A stretch of 64,000 nt of DNA from Actinomycetes bacterium. GTDB lineage: Bacteria; Actinomycetota; Actinomycetes; Mycobacteriales; Mycobacteriaceae. The notes under the pieces are model-generated. The model had not been told where the DNA came from and ran no database searches. It saw only the letters and a list, made by a program, of their open reading frames with translations. The stretch is taken from the NCBI GenBank assembly GCA_023418505.1, contig JAEZZR010000017.1, forward strand, positions 96,341-160,340, in the 5' to 3' direction. The position numbers and the translations under genes are program-made. Each line of letters starts with the position of its first letter. Within the stretch, counting starts at the first letter, position 1. Below, in pieces: positions 8,403 to 16,757 of this stretch.

Positions 8403-8598
8403 AGGCTTTCGGCTGATAAAACCAATAAATCAGCAGGCCGAGCACGATGGTTAAAAAGCACGTCGCTAGCGGTGAGCCACCACTGACAAATACTCGGTAC
8501 ACAGAAGTGGGAACGTGGCGCTCGTTACCTCCGCGATCTACTCCGCGTTCATGAGGTGACTGAGTTCGGTGATCCACCGAATCCGTAGAAGAAATCAT
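8403..8598 (-). pseudogene. 5' fragment of the IS110-disrupted glycosyltransferase
   Basis: Begins ATG at 8598 and encodes a short Ser/Arg-rich cytoplasmic tail, then a hydrophobic helix (ATCFLTIVLGLLIYWFY) and QPKAWG, where the insertion sequence starts. Joined to the downstream fragment, the product reads AWG-ADWASLWIGG in one frame, matching the usual start of a DUF2029-type protein. Reading into the element adds about 30 unrelated residues. The fragment alone cannot be functional. Confidence 0.8.
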
Positions 8599-8713
8599 CT
8601 GGAACCGATTCTTATCTAATAGATCTGAACTATCGCATCAAACTGTGTTCTAGTTACCTTATACGGTTGTCTAGCTCCAGATCAGTTCTGTAGCTCAATC
8701 CCATGGCTGTAGA

Positions 8714-8746
8714 AAAAAGAAAATCCTCGGCCTTTCGACCGAGGAT
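8714..8746 (-). terminator. Terminator after the tRNA-Ile / tRNA-Ala pair
   Basis: Minus strand: ATCCTCGG-TCGAAAGG-CCGAGGAT followed by TTTTCTTTTTT, eight bases after the tRNA-Ala 3' end. Confidence 0.88.
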
Positions 8747-8753
8747 CATGTTG

Positions 8754-8826
8754 TGGAGCTAAGGGGAATCGAACCCCTGACCTCCTGCTTGCAAAGCAGG
8801 TGCTCTACCAATTGAGCTATAGCCCC
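8754..8826 (-). tRNA. tRNA-Ala (anticodon TGC)
   Basis: 73 bases folding as a standard cloverleaf. The acceptor GGGGCTA pairs with TAGCTCC and the discriminator is A. The anticodon stem CCTGC/GCAGG encloses loop TTTGCAA with anticodon TGC. The T arm has the GGTTCGAATCC core. The 3' CCA is not encoded. It follows tRNA-Ile by 64 bases and probably shares its transcript. Confidence 0.97.
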
Positions 8827-8890
8827 GTTTCAGTGCCCGATGAACTTTACCAGATTCATAGTGATTAACAAATCTGTTTGGTTCTCGGAG

Positions 8891-8964
8891 TGGGCCTAGG
8901 AGGACTTGAACCTCCGACCCCTTCGTTATCAGCGAAGTGCTCTAACCGCCTGAGCTATAGGCCC
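8891..8964 (-). tRNA. tRNA-Ile (anticodon GAT)
   Basis: 74 bases. The acceptor GGGCCTA pairs with TAGGCCC, with discriminator A. The anticodon stem CTTCG/CGAAG encloses loop CTGATAA with anticodon GAT. The T-loop core GGTTCAAGTCC is present and CCA is not encoded. The order gyrA, DUF3566 gene, tRNA-Ile, tRNA-Ala on one strand is the common actinobacterial arrangement. Confidence 0.97.
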
Positions 8965-9064
8965 CTGAACCGGGATATAACTTAACCCGAAATTAGGGTT
9001 TTGTACAAATCCCCAGTTCAGAGCGGATAATTCGCGATCAAATAATAGTGGACTATCCGCCAGC

Positions 9065-9391
9065 TTATTCCTTAACCATTACTTCTACCCCACCGACAAA
9101 GTCCGTACAGGCGTTATAGATAAAGGCACCGAGCGTTGCGAGTGCGGTACATAGGATCCACCACAGCACGCCTATACCGGCGGCAGCGGCTAGCACCCAG
9201 CCGGGTGATACGCCATCTACCCCACCAGCTAGTTCGGCGAAGCGGCTCCAGAAGCCCATCCCTTCTAATACGAAGTAGATCAGGCCTACTGCAATCAACC
9301 AGACTAAGAATCCAATGGCACCCAACGCAGCCGAGATCCGAAATACGGACCACGGGCTAATGCGTCGCACGCTCAACGTTGTTGTTGCCAT
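9065..9391 (-). CDS. DUF3566 transmembrane protein
   Basis: 108-residue membrane protein with a SVRRISPWSVFRIS N-terminal signature, a first helix (about 18-41) and a second helix (about 66-92). This is the pattern of the DUF3566 domain found directly after gyrA in Corynebacteriales. Here it starts six bases after the gyrA stop, so it is surely co-transcribed. The molecular function is not established; its constant linkage to gyrase suggests only shared expression. Confidence 0.9.
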   Translation of the reverse strand: MATTTLSVRRISPWSVFRISAALGAIGFLVWLIAVGLIYFVLEGMGFWSRFAELAGGVDGVSPGWVLAAAAGIGVLWWILCTALATLGAFIYNACTDFVGGVEVMVKE

Positions 9392-9397
9392 CGTGGA

Positions 9398-11998
9398 TTA
9401 CTCCTCGCCTCCTGCGCCTGATGCATCAGCATCGGCGGTTGTAGCCGAGGTGCCACCCGGGCGAGTATTCACCACTTCCAACGTTCCGGTTTCAGAAACC
9501 TTGGATGCGGTTTCTTCGCCTTCTTGTTCCACGTTGCGGTCAATGGCAAGCACTTCATTGCCTTCGGCGAGGTTAACCAAGCGTACGCCCTTAGTAGCTC
9601 GCGACGTCGCGCGGATCTCATTGACCCGAGTGCGGATGATATCGCCGGCGCTGGTAACGGCGAAGATTTCATCGTCGTTATCCACCACCAAGGCACCCAT
9701 TAGGCGACCGCGCTTCTTGTCGTACTTCAAAGTCAGTACGCCGACACCACCACGCTTTTGTGCAGTGTATTCGCTCAGCTTGGTCTTCTTGCCGTAGCCA
9801 CCGGTGGTAACCACCAACAAATCTTGGTCTTCTTCAACGACCACCATGGACAGCAGTTTGTCGTCGCCCTTGAAGCGCATACCTTGCACGCCCGCAGTGG
9901 CGCGACCCATTGGGCGCAGGGCGTCGTCGTTAGCTTCAAAACGAATTGCTTGACCCTGCTCGGAGATCAGCAAGATGTCATTGTCGGCGTGGCAGAGGCG
10001 GGCACCAATCAGCGAGTCTCCTTCGCGCAAGTTAATGGCGATCAGACCTGCGGAACGCGCAGACTCGTAGTCTTCCAGACGCGACTTCTTGATCTTGCCT
10101 TCGTTGGTAGCCAGCACCAAGTAAGGGGCGTCGGTATAGGAGCTGATCTGCAGCACTTCTGCGATCTTCTCCCCTGGCTGGAACTCCAGCAGGTTCGCTA
10201 CGTGCTGCCCACGAGCGGCTCGCGTTGCCTCTGGCAATTCGTAGGCCTTCAGGCGGTAGACGCGGCCTAGGTTGGTGAAGAACAGGATCCAATCGTGGGT
10301 GGAGCACACGAAGAAGTGACGAATAATGTCGTCCTGCTTCAGGTCTGCCCCGCGCACACCCTTACCGCCGCGACGTTGCGCCTTGTAGGCATCGACCTTG
10401 GTGCGCTTGGCATATCCAGTCGACGTGATCGTAACCACCACGTTTTCACGAGCGATGAGGTCTTCTTCGGTGACGTCGCCGTCGGCAGCGACAATTTGCG
10501 TACGACGCTCGTCGCCGTATTTTTCTACAACCTCGAGGAGCTCTTCCTTCACGATGAGGCGCTGGCGCTCTGGCTTGGCCAGAATATCCTTCAGATCAGC
10601 GATTTCTTCTTCGATTGCTGCCAATTCATCGATGATCTTCTGGCGCTCGAGGGCAGCCAGACGACGCAGCTGCATCGCGAGGATGGCATCTGCCTGCACC
10701 TCGTCGATGTCCAGCAAGTCAATCAAGCCAGTGCGTGCGGTATCAACGGTGGCCGAGTTGCGGATTAACGCAATAACCTCGTCCAACATATCCAGTGCTT
10801 TAACCAGACCACGCAACAGGTGCGCGCGCTTTTCCTTCTCATCCAAGCGGAACTGCGTACGCCGGATAATCACTTCGATCTGGTGGTCAACGTACTGGCG
10901 CACCATCTGATCGATGCGCAGCGTACGTGGCACGCCATCGACGATGGACAGCATGTTCGCACCGAAGCTGGTTTGCAGCTGCGAGTGCTTGTACAGGTTG
11001 TTCAGCACCACACGCGGCACGGCATCGCGCTTGAGTCGAACGACGATACGCAAGCCCCACTTCAGGTTGGATTCATCGTCGATCGAGGCAATACCAGCAA
11101 GGCGACCGTCTTTTACCTGGTCAGCGATGTTTGCGATCATGCGATCCGGATTGACCTGGTAAGGCAATTCGGTAATCACAATCGACTGGCGGTTGCCCTC
11201 TTGTTCGATTTCAGTAACACCGCGCATGCGGATGGAACCACGGCCAGTGGTGTAGGCCTCTTTAATGCCCTTATCGCCTACGATCTGAGCGGCAGTTGGG
11301 AAGTCCGGGCCTTTAATGCGTTCCATCACGGCATCGAGAGCCGTCTTTTCATCAGCATCTGGGTTATCCAGGCACCAGGTGATGGCGTCGGCAACTTCTC
11401 GCAAGTTATGTGGCGGGATGTTGGTTGCCATACCGACGGCAATACCGCCGGAGCCATTCATCAACAGCTGTGGCACACGCGAAGGTAGCACCATTGGTTC
11501 AGTGGTGCGGCCATCGTAGTTGGGCTGGAAATCTACGGTGTTTTCGCGAATATCGCGCACCATTTCCATGGCCAGTGGGGTCAGACGCGCCTCGGTGTAA
11601 CGCATAGCTGCCGGGCCGTCGTCACCGCGGGAACCGAAGTTACCGTGGCCGTCGATTAGCGGGTAACGCATCGACCATGGCTGTGCCATACGCACCATGG
11701 TGTAGTAAATCGCGGTATCACCATGTGGGTGGTAGTTACCCATGGTGTCCGAAACCGGCTTCGCGGACTTCACATAGCCACGTTCTGGCCGGTAGCCGTT
11801 GTCGAACATGGCATAGAGGATGCGACGGTGTACTGGCTTCAGACCATCGCGCACCTCAGGCAACGCACGGCCAACAATAACGCTCATCGCGTAGTCGATA
11901 TAGCTCGACTGCATTTCCGCGTTAATGTCGATCGGACGAATCTTATCGTCGTCTGGAGTGGCACCGAATAGGGTGCCGTCGTTTGTTTGATCGCTCAC
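9398..11998 (-). CDS. gyrA: DNA gyrase subunit A with substitutions at both quinolone-resistance hot spots
   Basis: Breakage-reunion subunit of the A2B2 type II topoisomerase that introduces negative supercoils. The 866-residue protein has the winged-helix/tower core with active-site Tyr in AAMRYTE. The C-terminal beta-pinwheel carries the GyrA-box-type segment QRRGGKGVRG and related repeats, and ends in an acidic tail. In the resistance-determining region the segment reads HGDTAIYYT: Thr95 and Tyr99 stand where E. coli has Ser83 and Asp87. Substitutions there, Asp-to-Tyr in particular, lower fluoroquinolone binding. GyrB is encoded on the same strand about 1.9 kb upstream rather than adjacent. 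Confidence 0.98.
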   Translation of the reverse strand: MSDQTNDGTLFGATPDDDKIRPIDINAEMQSSYIDYAMSVIVGRALPEVRDGLKPVHRRILYAMFDNGYRPERGYVKSAKPVSDTMGNYHPHGDTAIYYTMVRMAQPWSMRYPLIDGHGNFGSRGDDGPAAMRYTEARLTPLAMEMVRDIRENTVDFQPNYDGRTTEPMVLPSRVPQLLMNGSGGIAVGMATNIPPHNLREVADAITWCLDNPDADEKTALDAVMERIKGPDFPTAAQIVGDKGIKEAYTTGRGSIRMRGVTEIEQEGNRQSIVITELPYQVNPDRMIANIADQVKDGRLAGIASIDDESNLKWGLRIVVRLKRDAVPRVVLNNLYKHSQLQTSFGANMLSIVDGVPRTLRIDQMVRQYVDHQIEVIIRRTQFRLDEKEKRAHLLRGLVKALDMLDEVIALIRNSATVDTARTGLIDLLDIDEVQADAILAMQLRRLAALERQKIIDELAAIEEEIADLKDILAKPERQRLIVKEELLEVVEKYGDERRTQIVAADGDVTEEDLIARENVVVTITSTGYAKRTKVDAYKAQRRGGKGVRGADLKQDDIIRHFFVCSTHDWILFFTNLGRVYRLKAYELPEATRAARGQHVANLLEFQPGEKIAEVLQISSYTDAPYLVLATNEGKIKKSRLEDYESARSAGLIAINLREGDSLIGARLCHADNDILLISEQGQAIRFEANDDALRPMGRATAGVQGMRFKGDDKLLSMVVVEEDQDLLVVTTGGYGKKTKLSEYTAQKRGGVGVLTLKYDKKRGRLMGALVVDNDDEIFAVTSAGDIIRTRVNEIRATSRATKGVRLVNLAEGNEVLAIDRNVEQEGEETASKVSETGTLEVVNTRPGGTSATTADADASGAGGEE

Positions 11999-12053
11999 GA
12001 CATTCCAGTTTACGGCGTTTTACAGGGCGCTTACGACGATAACCGTCAGTTTT

Positions 12054-12097
12054 TGATACCAGTCTGATACCAAGTGAAGAGTTTGCACGCTTATACT
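12054..12097 (+). promoter_or_regulatory. Promoter and likely operator of the ribbon-helix-helix gene
   Basis: Two TGATACC direct repeats at 12054-12060 and 12065-12071 are spaced 11 bases, one helical turn, a typical geometry for ribbon-helix-helix dimers bound side by side. A -10-like TATACT at 12092-12097 follows and ends seven bases before the ATG, so the transcript would be nearly leaderless. Autoregulation by the downstream gene product is inferred. Confidence 0.45.
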
Positions 12098-12104
12098 GGC
12101 CGAT

Positions 12105-12332
12105 ATGGCAATGACACTTCGGCTAACGCAAAACCAAGATGCTGCCTTGACCTTGTTGGCACGCACCCAGGGGCTATCAAAACAAGAAGCAGCAGCACAG
12201 GCGATCGTAGAGACAGCCGCAAGGCATGTTCGTCTGACGGAAATTCGGCAACTAGCTAAAGCCGAGGTTTCCTCTTACCGCCAGCTGCACTATCGGCTGT
12301 TAGCAGAATCGGACTTGGGCTCTAACGAATAG
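12105..12332 (+). CDS. Ribbon-helix-helix (CopG/Arc-like) protein, probable antitoxin
   Basis: 75-residue protein. Residues 2-45 (MTLRLTQNQDAALTLLARTQGLSKQEAAAQAIVETA) give the short strand plus two-helix pattern of ribbon-helix-helix DNA-binding antitoxins. The remainder is a charged tail that would contact a partner. It is followed four bases later by a Doc-like reading frame and preceded by paired direct repeats at the promoter, which together resemble a type II toxin-antitoxin operon. It lies between gyrA and the hydrolase gene, divergent from gyrA. The fold assignment is by pattern only. Confidence 0.72.
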   Translation: MAMTLRLTQNQDAALTLLARTQGLSKQEAAAQAIVETAARHVRLTEIRQLAKAEVSSYRQLHYRLLAESDLGSNE

Positions 12333-12336
12333 TGGT

Positions 12337-12699
12337 GTGCCTGTGGATCCCTACTCCCCTATTAATGCGCTGGGTTCGTTGAATGCTCCGGTTGGCGCTA
12401 GCCCCTTGGGCGCGACGACCTTGACTGCCGAAGAAGTGTTACTTATCGCAGATGAAGTGTGCGAACAATTCCACACCAGAATTTCGAATATCGCTGCGAT
12501 TCCAGTTCTCGCTGCGGCACTGGATCCGGCAATCGCTGGTATCTCGGTGTTTCCTGCCACCAAGGAAGCAAAGCAGAAGTCTGCTGAATTTTTAACCACT
12601 ACCGCCATGCAGCTACAGCCGTTAGAAGCTCATAATGATGTGCTCGCTGCTATTTTGTTGTGTGTGCAGCAACGAATGCTTCAAAGCGGTCTGCAATAG
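12337..12699 (+). CDS. Doc/Fic-like protein with eroded active-site motif
   Basis: 120-residue protein starting at GTG four bases after the ribbon-helix-helix gene. The central segment LTAEEVLLIADEV...IPVLAAALDP...VFPATKEAKQKSAEFLTTTA follows the layout of death-on-curing (Doc) toxins, which transfer phosphate to EF-Tu. The catalytic motif HPFxxGNKR should fall at residues 94-103, but the sequence there reads QPLEAHND: His and Lys/Arg are lost and only Pro and Asn fit. It is therefore probably inactive as a Fic enzyme, or a remote relative. The 3' end overlaps the oppositely oriented hydrolase gene by 50 bases. Confidence 0.6.
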   Translation: MPVDPYSPINALGSLNAPVGASPLGATTLTAEEVLLIADEVCEQFHTRISNIAAIPVLAAALDPAIAGISVFPATKEAKQKSAEFLTTTAMQLQPLEAHNDVLAAILLCVQQRMLQSGLQ

Positions 12700-13810
12700 T
12701 TTTCGGTTGCCGCGCCCACCGGTTATGCCCTAAGGGTTCATCAATGAACTCGACTGGTGCTCCACCTGGATACCGCTTGGCTAGTGCTTGCGCGGAAGGT
12801 AGCGGACAATCCTCGTCACCGGCGCAAGTTAAAAATAGTACAGGAATAGTAATGACGGACTGAATGTCTTCTGAAGCTTGTTCCTGGCAGCTTTCTGATG
12901 CAACCAGAGAATTATTCACCGAGCCTGTCGCCGAATTAGACATTGCATCCGGTGCTGGATCCACAAACCATTGCCCTGTGCGGCCAAACCGACCCCATTG
13001 GGTAATCAAGGGCTTGGGTTGGCGACCATATCCGGCAATATCAAATTTCCCATCCGGCCAATACCCTAAATACTTCGCGACCAGAGGCATCAAACGTGCA
13101 CCGATCCGCAACCTTGTACGGATTTTTCCAGTGAAATGAATATGGTGAGGTTCGCCGGAGCCAACACAGAAGATGCCATCTACTTCGGGGAGCGGCGATA
13201 TGACAGGATCGGTGTTGTGCTTGGCGGTGTCGGTAGCGCCGGTAGCGGTGGCTGAGTCGATAGCAGCGGCTGGGTCGGTTGTGGCGGCAGCGTCGGATGG
13301 ACCAGTAACCTCCCCGACTGCAGAACGCTTATCGTAATTGGTCTGCTCCACGGCTAACGCGGCATAGAGGGTCGCTACTTGGCCGCCTAGTGAATGACAC
13401 AAGAAGTAGACCGGCAAATCGTCGCCGAATGTTTCACGTGAAACATCGACTGCAGTCCGATAATCCTCATTTACTAAATCTGGATAACCCCAGCCGTAAC
13501 CTTCCTTGGCAACAGCGGTTTGCTCCCCCTGCCCACGAAGTTCAGCGGCGAGAACGGAAAATCCTCGCTGGCTCAATTCTTCTGCGATAGGACGGAAATA
13601 CCGTGCTCCCATGCCAAAACCGGGCCAGATAATGACAATCCCCCGGGATGCATCAGCATCTACCGAGGGATAAAGAACATAGGGCGTAACGGATCCATCA
13701 GGCAAGGTAACGGTCTTGGTCTGACCGCTTTGGATCCGAACTGCGTCGTTCGCTTCATTTTGCTTCTGACCTTCGTGGTGCGTGCGTGCTTGTTTTGGGG
13801 TGCTAGTCAT
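12650..13810 (-). CDS. Alpha/beta-hydrolase (serine esterase / lysophospholipase-like)
   Basis: 386-residue predicted cytoplasmic hydrolase. The core shows an oxyanion-side WPGFGMG motif, the LRGQGEQ strand-turn typical of monoacylglycerol lipase-like enzymes and the nucleophile elbow CHSLGGQ. A late Asp (GDEDCPLP) and His (LGHNRW) complete a plausible Ser-Asp-His triad. An insertion rich in Ala/Thr/Asp (about 175-205) interrupts the cap region. The start is ATG at 13810; a GTG nine bases upstream is possible. Inside the gene the codons for VSRETF form a perfect parS site. The substrate is unknown. Confidence 0.85.
   Translation of the reverse strand: MTSTPKQARTHHEGQKQNEANDAVRIQSGQTKTVTLPDGSVTPYVLYPSVDADASRGIVIIWPGFGMGARYFRPIAEELSQRGFSVLAAELRGQGEQTAVAKEGYGWGYPDLVNEDYRTAVDVSRETFGDDLPVYFLCHSLGGQVATLYAALAVEQTNYDKRSAVGEVTGPSDAAATTDPAAAIDSATATGATDTAKHNTDPVISPLPEVDGIFCVGSGEPHHIHFTGKIRTRLRIGARLMPLVAKYLGYWPDGKFDIAGYGRQPKPLITQWGRFGRTGQWFVDPAPDAMSNSATGSVNNSLVASESCQEQASEDIQSVITIPVLFLTCAGDEDCPLPSAQALAKRYPGGAPVEFIDEPLGHNRWARQPKTIADRFEAFVAAHTTK
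13430..13445. promoter_or_regulatory. parS centromere site, inside the hydrolase gene
   Basis: Perfect 16-base palindrome TGTTTCACGTGAAACA, the canonical ParB-binding site. It lies within coding sequence (minus-strand codons V-S-R-E-T) about 8 kb left of dnaA. Confidence 0.95.
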
Positions 13811-13868
13811 ATCTCGCACCGTACCCGCAGCACGAAGGTCGCGTAGCCGATTCGCGATGGATTAACGG

Positions 13869-15908
13869 CTAAACGTCTAGGAAGCGAACATCCTTCGCGT
13901 TTCGGGTAATGAAGGAACGGCGCGAAGCCACATCGTCGCCCATCAAGATAGAGAACAACTCATCTGCACGCTGCGCATCTTCTAGAGCTACGCGACGCAA
14001 CACACGGTTTTCTGGATCCATGGTGGTTTCCCAGAGCTCGGAGGCATTCATCTCGCCAAGACCCTTGTAGCGCTGGATGCCATCATCCTTGTTGATCTTG
14101 CGACCTTGCTCTAGACCTTCATCAAGCAGCTGGTTGCGCTCTTCATCGGAGTACGCATAACCAGGTTCACCCTTAGCCCACTTCAACTTGTACAGCGGTG
14201 GCTGTGCCAGATAGACGTGACCTTCTTCAATCAGTGGACGCATCAAGCGGAACAGCAAAGTCAACAGCAAGGTAGCAATGTGCTGGCCGTCGACGTCCGC
14301 GTCGGCCATCAGCACAATCTTGTGATACCGCAGCTTGGAGATATCAAACTCGTCGTGAATGCCCGTACCCAATGCAGTGATGATCGCCTGTACTTCGGCG
14401 GTCTTCAAAGTCTTATCCAAGCGAGCTTTTTCCACATTCAGGATCTTGCCGCGGAGAGGCAAAATAGCCTGGAACATCGAGTTGCGGCCACCCTTAGCGG
14501 AACCACCTGCGGAGTCGCCCTCCACCACGAACAATTCAGACTGCTTTGGATCCTTCGAACGGCAGTCCGCAAGCTTGCCTGGCAGACCACCCAAATCGGT
14601 AGCAGACTTACGGCGCACCAGATCGCGAGCCTTACGGGCAGCCTGGCGTGCGTGTGCAGAAGCAATCGCCTTGTTGATGATCGCCTTTGCTTCAGCGGGA
14701 TTAGCCTCGAGCCAATGGCTGATGTGCTCGTTGGTCATGCGCTGCACAAACGAACGAATTTCTGTGTTACCCAGCTTGGTCTTGGTCTGACCTTCGAACT
14801 GTGGATCGCCTACTCGCACCGAAATCACTGCTGCGAGACCCTCGCGGCAGTCGTCACCCGTAAGGTTCGGTTCTTTGTCTTTCAGCAACTTGTGCTCGCG
14901 GGCGTAACGGTTCATCAAGGAGGTCAAAGCCGCACGGAAACCTTCTTCGTGGGTACCACCCTCGAAGGTATTAATGGTGTTCGCGAAGGTATGAACAGAC
15001 TGGCTGTAGCCCGAATTCCACTGCATGGCGATCTCGACCTCATGATCGTCGCCAGTAGCTTCAAAGCTAATGATCGAAGGGTGGATCTCCGTCTTCGACT
15101 TATTTAGCGCCTCGACGTAATCTTTCAGGCCATTCGGGAAGTGGAACACAACCTTCTTAATCTTCGGCTGCTTTTCCTTTTCCTGCTTTTCGGCTTCCTG
15201 CTCTTCAGCATCTTTAGCCACGGCAGCTGCTTCAGAGTCCAATTCCGCAGCCAGCTTTTCAGCTTCTAAGTCAGCTTCCGATACCCGCTCGTCGATAAGC
15301 GTAATCGTCAAGCCCTTGTTCAAAAATGCCATCTCGCGCAGACGACGGGAAATGGTATCGAAGTCGAACGTCGTGGTTTCGAAGATCTCTGGATCTGGCC
15401 AGAAACGAACCGTGGTGCCCGAACCGCGAGCTTTCTTGCCCTGAACGAGTTCGTCGGGAACCGCGCGGGTGAAATTCTGCTCCCAGACGTAACCGTCACG
15501 AGTAATCTCTGCCTCCACGCGGGTAGACAGCGCGTTGACCACCGAAATACCCACACCGTGGAGACCACCCGACACGGCGTAAGAATCGGAGTCGAACTTA
15601 CCGCCGGCGTGCAGCTGCGTCATAACTACCTGCACCGTAGGCGCACCAGAGGGGTGCATCTCGACGGGAATACCACGACCATCATCGGTAACCTGGACTC
15701 CCCCATCAGCCAACAACGTCACCTGGACGTTCGTGGCGTAGCCCGCCATCGCTTCATCGACTGAGTTATCTACAACTTCCCACACCAAGTGGTGCAGGCC
15801 GCGTTCACCGGTAGAACCGATATACATACCTGGCCGCTTCCGCACTGCCTCGAGGCCCTCGAGGATCGTGATGGAAGAGGCATCATAAGACTTATCGCTT
15901 GCTACCAC
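13869..15908 (-). CDS. gyrB: DNA gyrase subunit B
   Basis: ATPase subunit of gyrase. The 679-residue protein has the GHKL ATPase domain (VVDNSVDEAMAGY, DDGRGIPVE, GGLHGVGISVVNALS), then the transducer and the TOPRIM domain (EGDSAGGSA, PLRGKILNVE, MADADVDGQHI) and the C-terminal GyrA-interacting part. A Lys/Glu-rich insert (about 218-250, KDAEEQEAEKQEKEKQ) in the transducer is longer than in many relatives. The resistance-determining segment looks wild type. The start is GTG at 15908 with AAGGAG about 12 bases upstream. About 200 gene-free bases separate it from the DUF721 gene, so it may have its own promoter. Confidence 0.98.
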   Translation of the reverse strand: MVASDKSYDASSITILEGLEAVRKRPGMYIGSTGERGLHHLVWEVVDNSVDEAMAGYATNVQVTLLADGGVQVTDDGRGIPVEMHPSGAPTVQVVMTQLHAGGKFDSDSYAVSGGLHGVGISVVNALSTRVEAEITRDGYVWEQNFTRAVPDELVQGKKARGSGTTVRFWPDPEIFETTTFDFDTISRRLREMAFLNKGLTITLIDERVSEADLEAEKLAAELDSEAAAVAKDAEEQEAEKQEKEKQPKIKKVVFHFPNGLKDYVEALNKSKTEIHPSIISFEATGDDHEVEIAMQWNSGYSQSVHTFANTINTFEGGTHEEGFRAALTSLMNRYAREHKLLKDKEPNLTGDDCREGLAAVISVRVGDPQFEGQTKTKLGNTEIRSFVQRMTNEHISHWLEANPAEAKAIINKAIASAHARQAARKARDLVRRKSATDLGGLPGKLADCRSKDPKQSELFVVEGDSAGGSAKGGRNSMFQAILPLRGKILNVEKARLDKTLKTAEVQAIITALGTGIHDEFDISKLRYHKIVLMADADVDGQHIATLLLTLLFRLMRPLIEEGHVYLAQPPLYKLKWAKGEPGYAYSDEERNQLLDEGLEQGRKINKDDGIQRYKGLGEMNASELWETTMDPENRVLRRVALEDAQRADELFSILMGDDVASRRSFITRNAKDVRFLDV

Positions 15909-16109
15909 GGTAAAGCCGGTCTCCTTCTGACAAAAATTCTGAAATTTAAATCTTAGACCATAATACCCCTTAAATCAGTAGGTCCCCACTGAAGCGGCCT
16001 CTGAACGCCTAAAAACGGCAAATAAACGGCAAAACGGCGAAAATATAAAAATATCAACCGGCGAGCTAAGCGATAAACGTGATTTGAGCCATATCAGAGT
16101 GGTGAAAAT

Positions 16110-16757
16110 CTACCCGTAAGTGTCACGTGGCCCGCGACCTTTAATGTGGAGCCGCCCTTTACGCCAACTCGGCGCTTTTGGTCCCAAGATCCGCAGTTGG
16201 TCGATCACGCCGTCGCCTACTTCCACGGCAATCTTGCTCAAAATCTCCGACTGCATCAGCCGCAGCTGAGTCGCCCACGCAGTAGAGGCACATTCAACCA
16301 CCAACACACCGTCTGAAAACTCACGTACTTCCGTGTTGGCAGCTAGTACATCGCCCACGATCGCAGGCCACCGAGTCATGATCGCTCCATGAGCAATATT
16401 GCGTCGCCAATGCCGTTCCTTGGCCTGCTGCGCAAAAATATCACCTAACAGCGCTGGCCGACGTTCTTTACGAACTGGCACTTTCACACCGCGATTACGC
16501 AACAACCGCTCCGGAATGGGCATACCGCGCACGTCTTTGACCTGCGGTTTTTCTGGCTTAGCTGCAGCATCGGCATCAACAGCAGCACCGGCATCAGCGG
16601 CACCAGCACCGGCGGCAAACTTCGTACCCGTTAAATCCACATTGGACCGCACCGGCCGCAATAACGATGGCGGTTTAAATCCCTGGTCTTTAGCATGCTG
16701 CCGCATGTGCTGGAACGTCTGCGTAACCAGATCCTCTTCCGGCTGCGGATTATTCAT
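16110..16757 (-). CDS. DUF721 (DciA-like) protein, helicase-loading candidate
   Basis: 215-residue protein carrying a C-terminal DUF721 domain (about 105-205: WPAIVGDVLAANTEV, DGVLVVECASTAWATQLRLM). Proteins of this family (DciA) help load the replicative helicase DnaB in bacteria without DnaC/DnaI, and the recF-dciA-gyrB position fits. The N-terminal half contains an Ala/Gly/Asp-rich low-complexity stretch. The preferred ATG overlaps the recF stop by eight bases (ATGAATAA), indicating translational coupling; a longer in-frame start within recF is less likely. Confidence 0.88.
   Translation of the reverse strand: MNNPQPEEDLVTQTFQHMRQHAKDQGFKPPSLLRPVRSNVDLTGTKFAAGAGAADAGAAVDADAAAKPEKPQVKDVRGMPIPERLLRNRGVKVPVRKERRPALLGDIFAQQAKERHWRRNIAHGAIMTRWPAIVGDVLAANTEVREFSDGVLVVECASTAWATQLRLMQSEILSKIAVEVGDGVIDQLRILGPKAPSWRKGRLHIKGRGPRDTYG

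Noticed and set aside
8754..8964. tRNA genes as an integration site for a genomic island
   Set aside because: No integrase gene and no direct repeat of a tRNA 3' end were found near them.
13390..13590. Frame encoding MFHVKH on the plus strand opposite the hydrolase gene
   Set aside because: The peptide comes only from the parS palindrome read on the other strand; no gene is supported.
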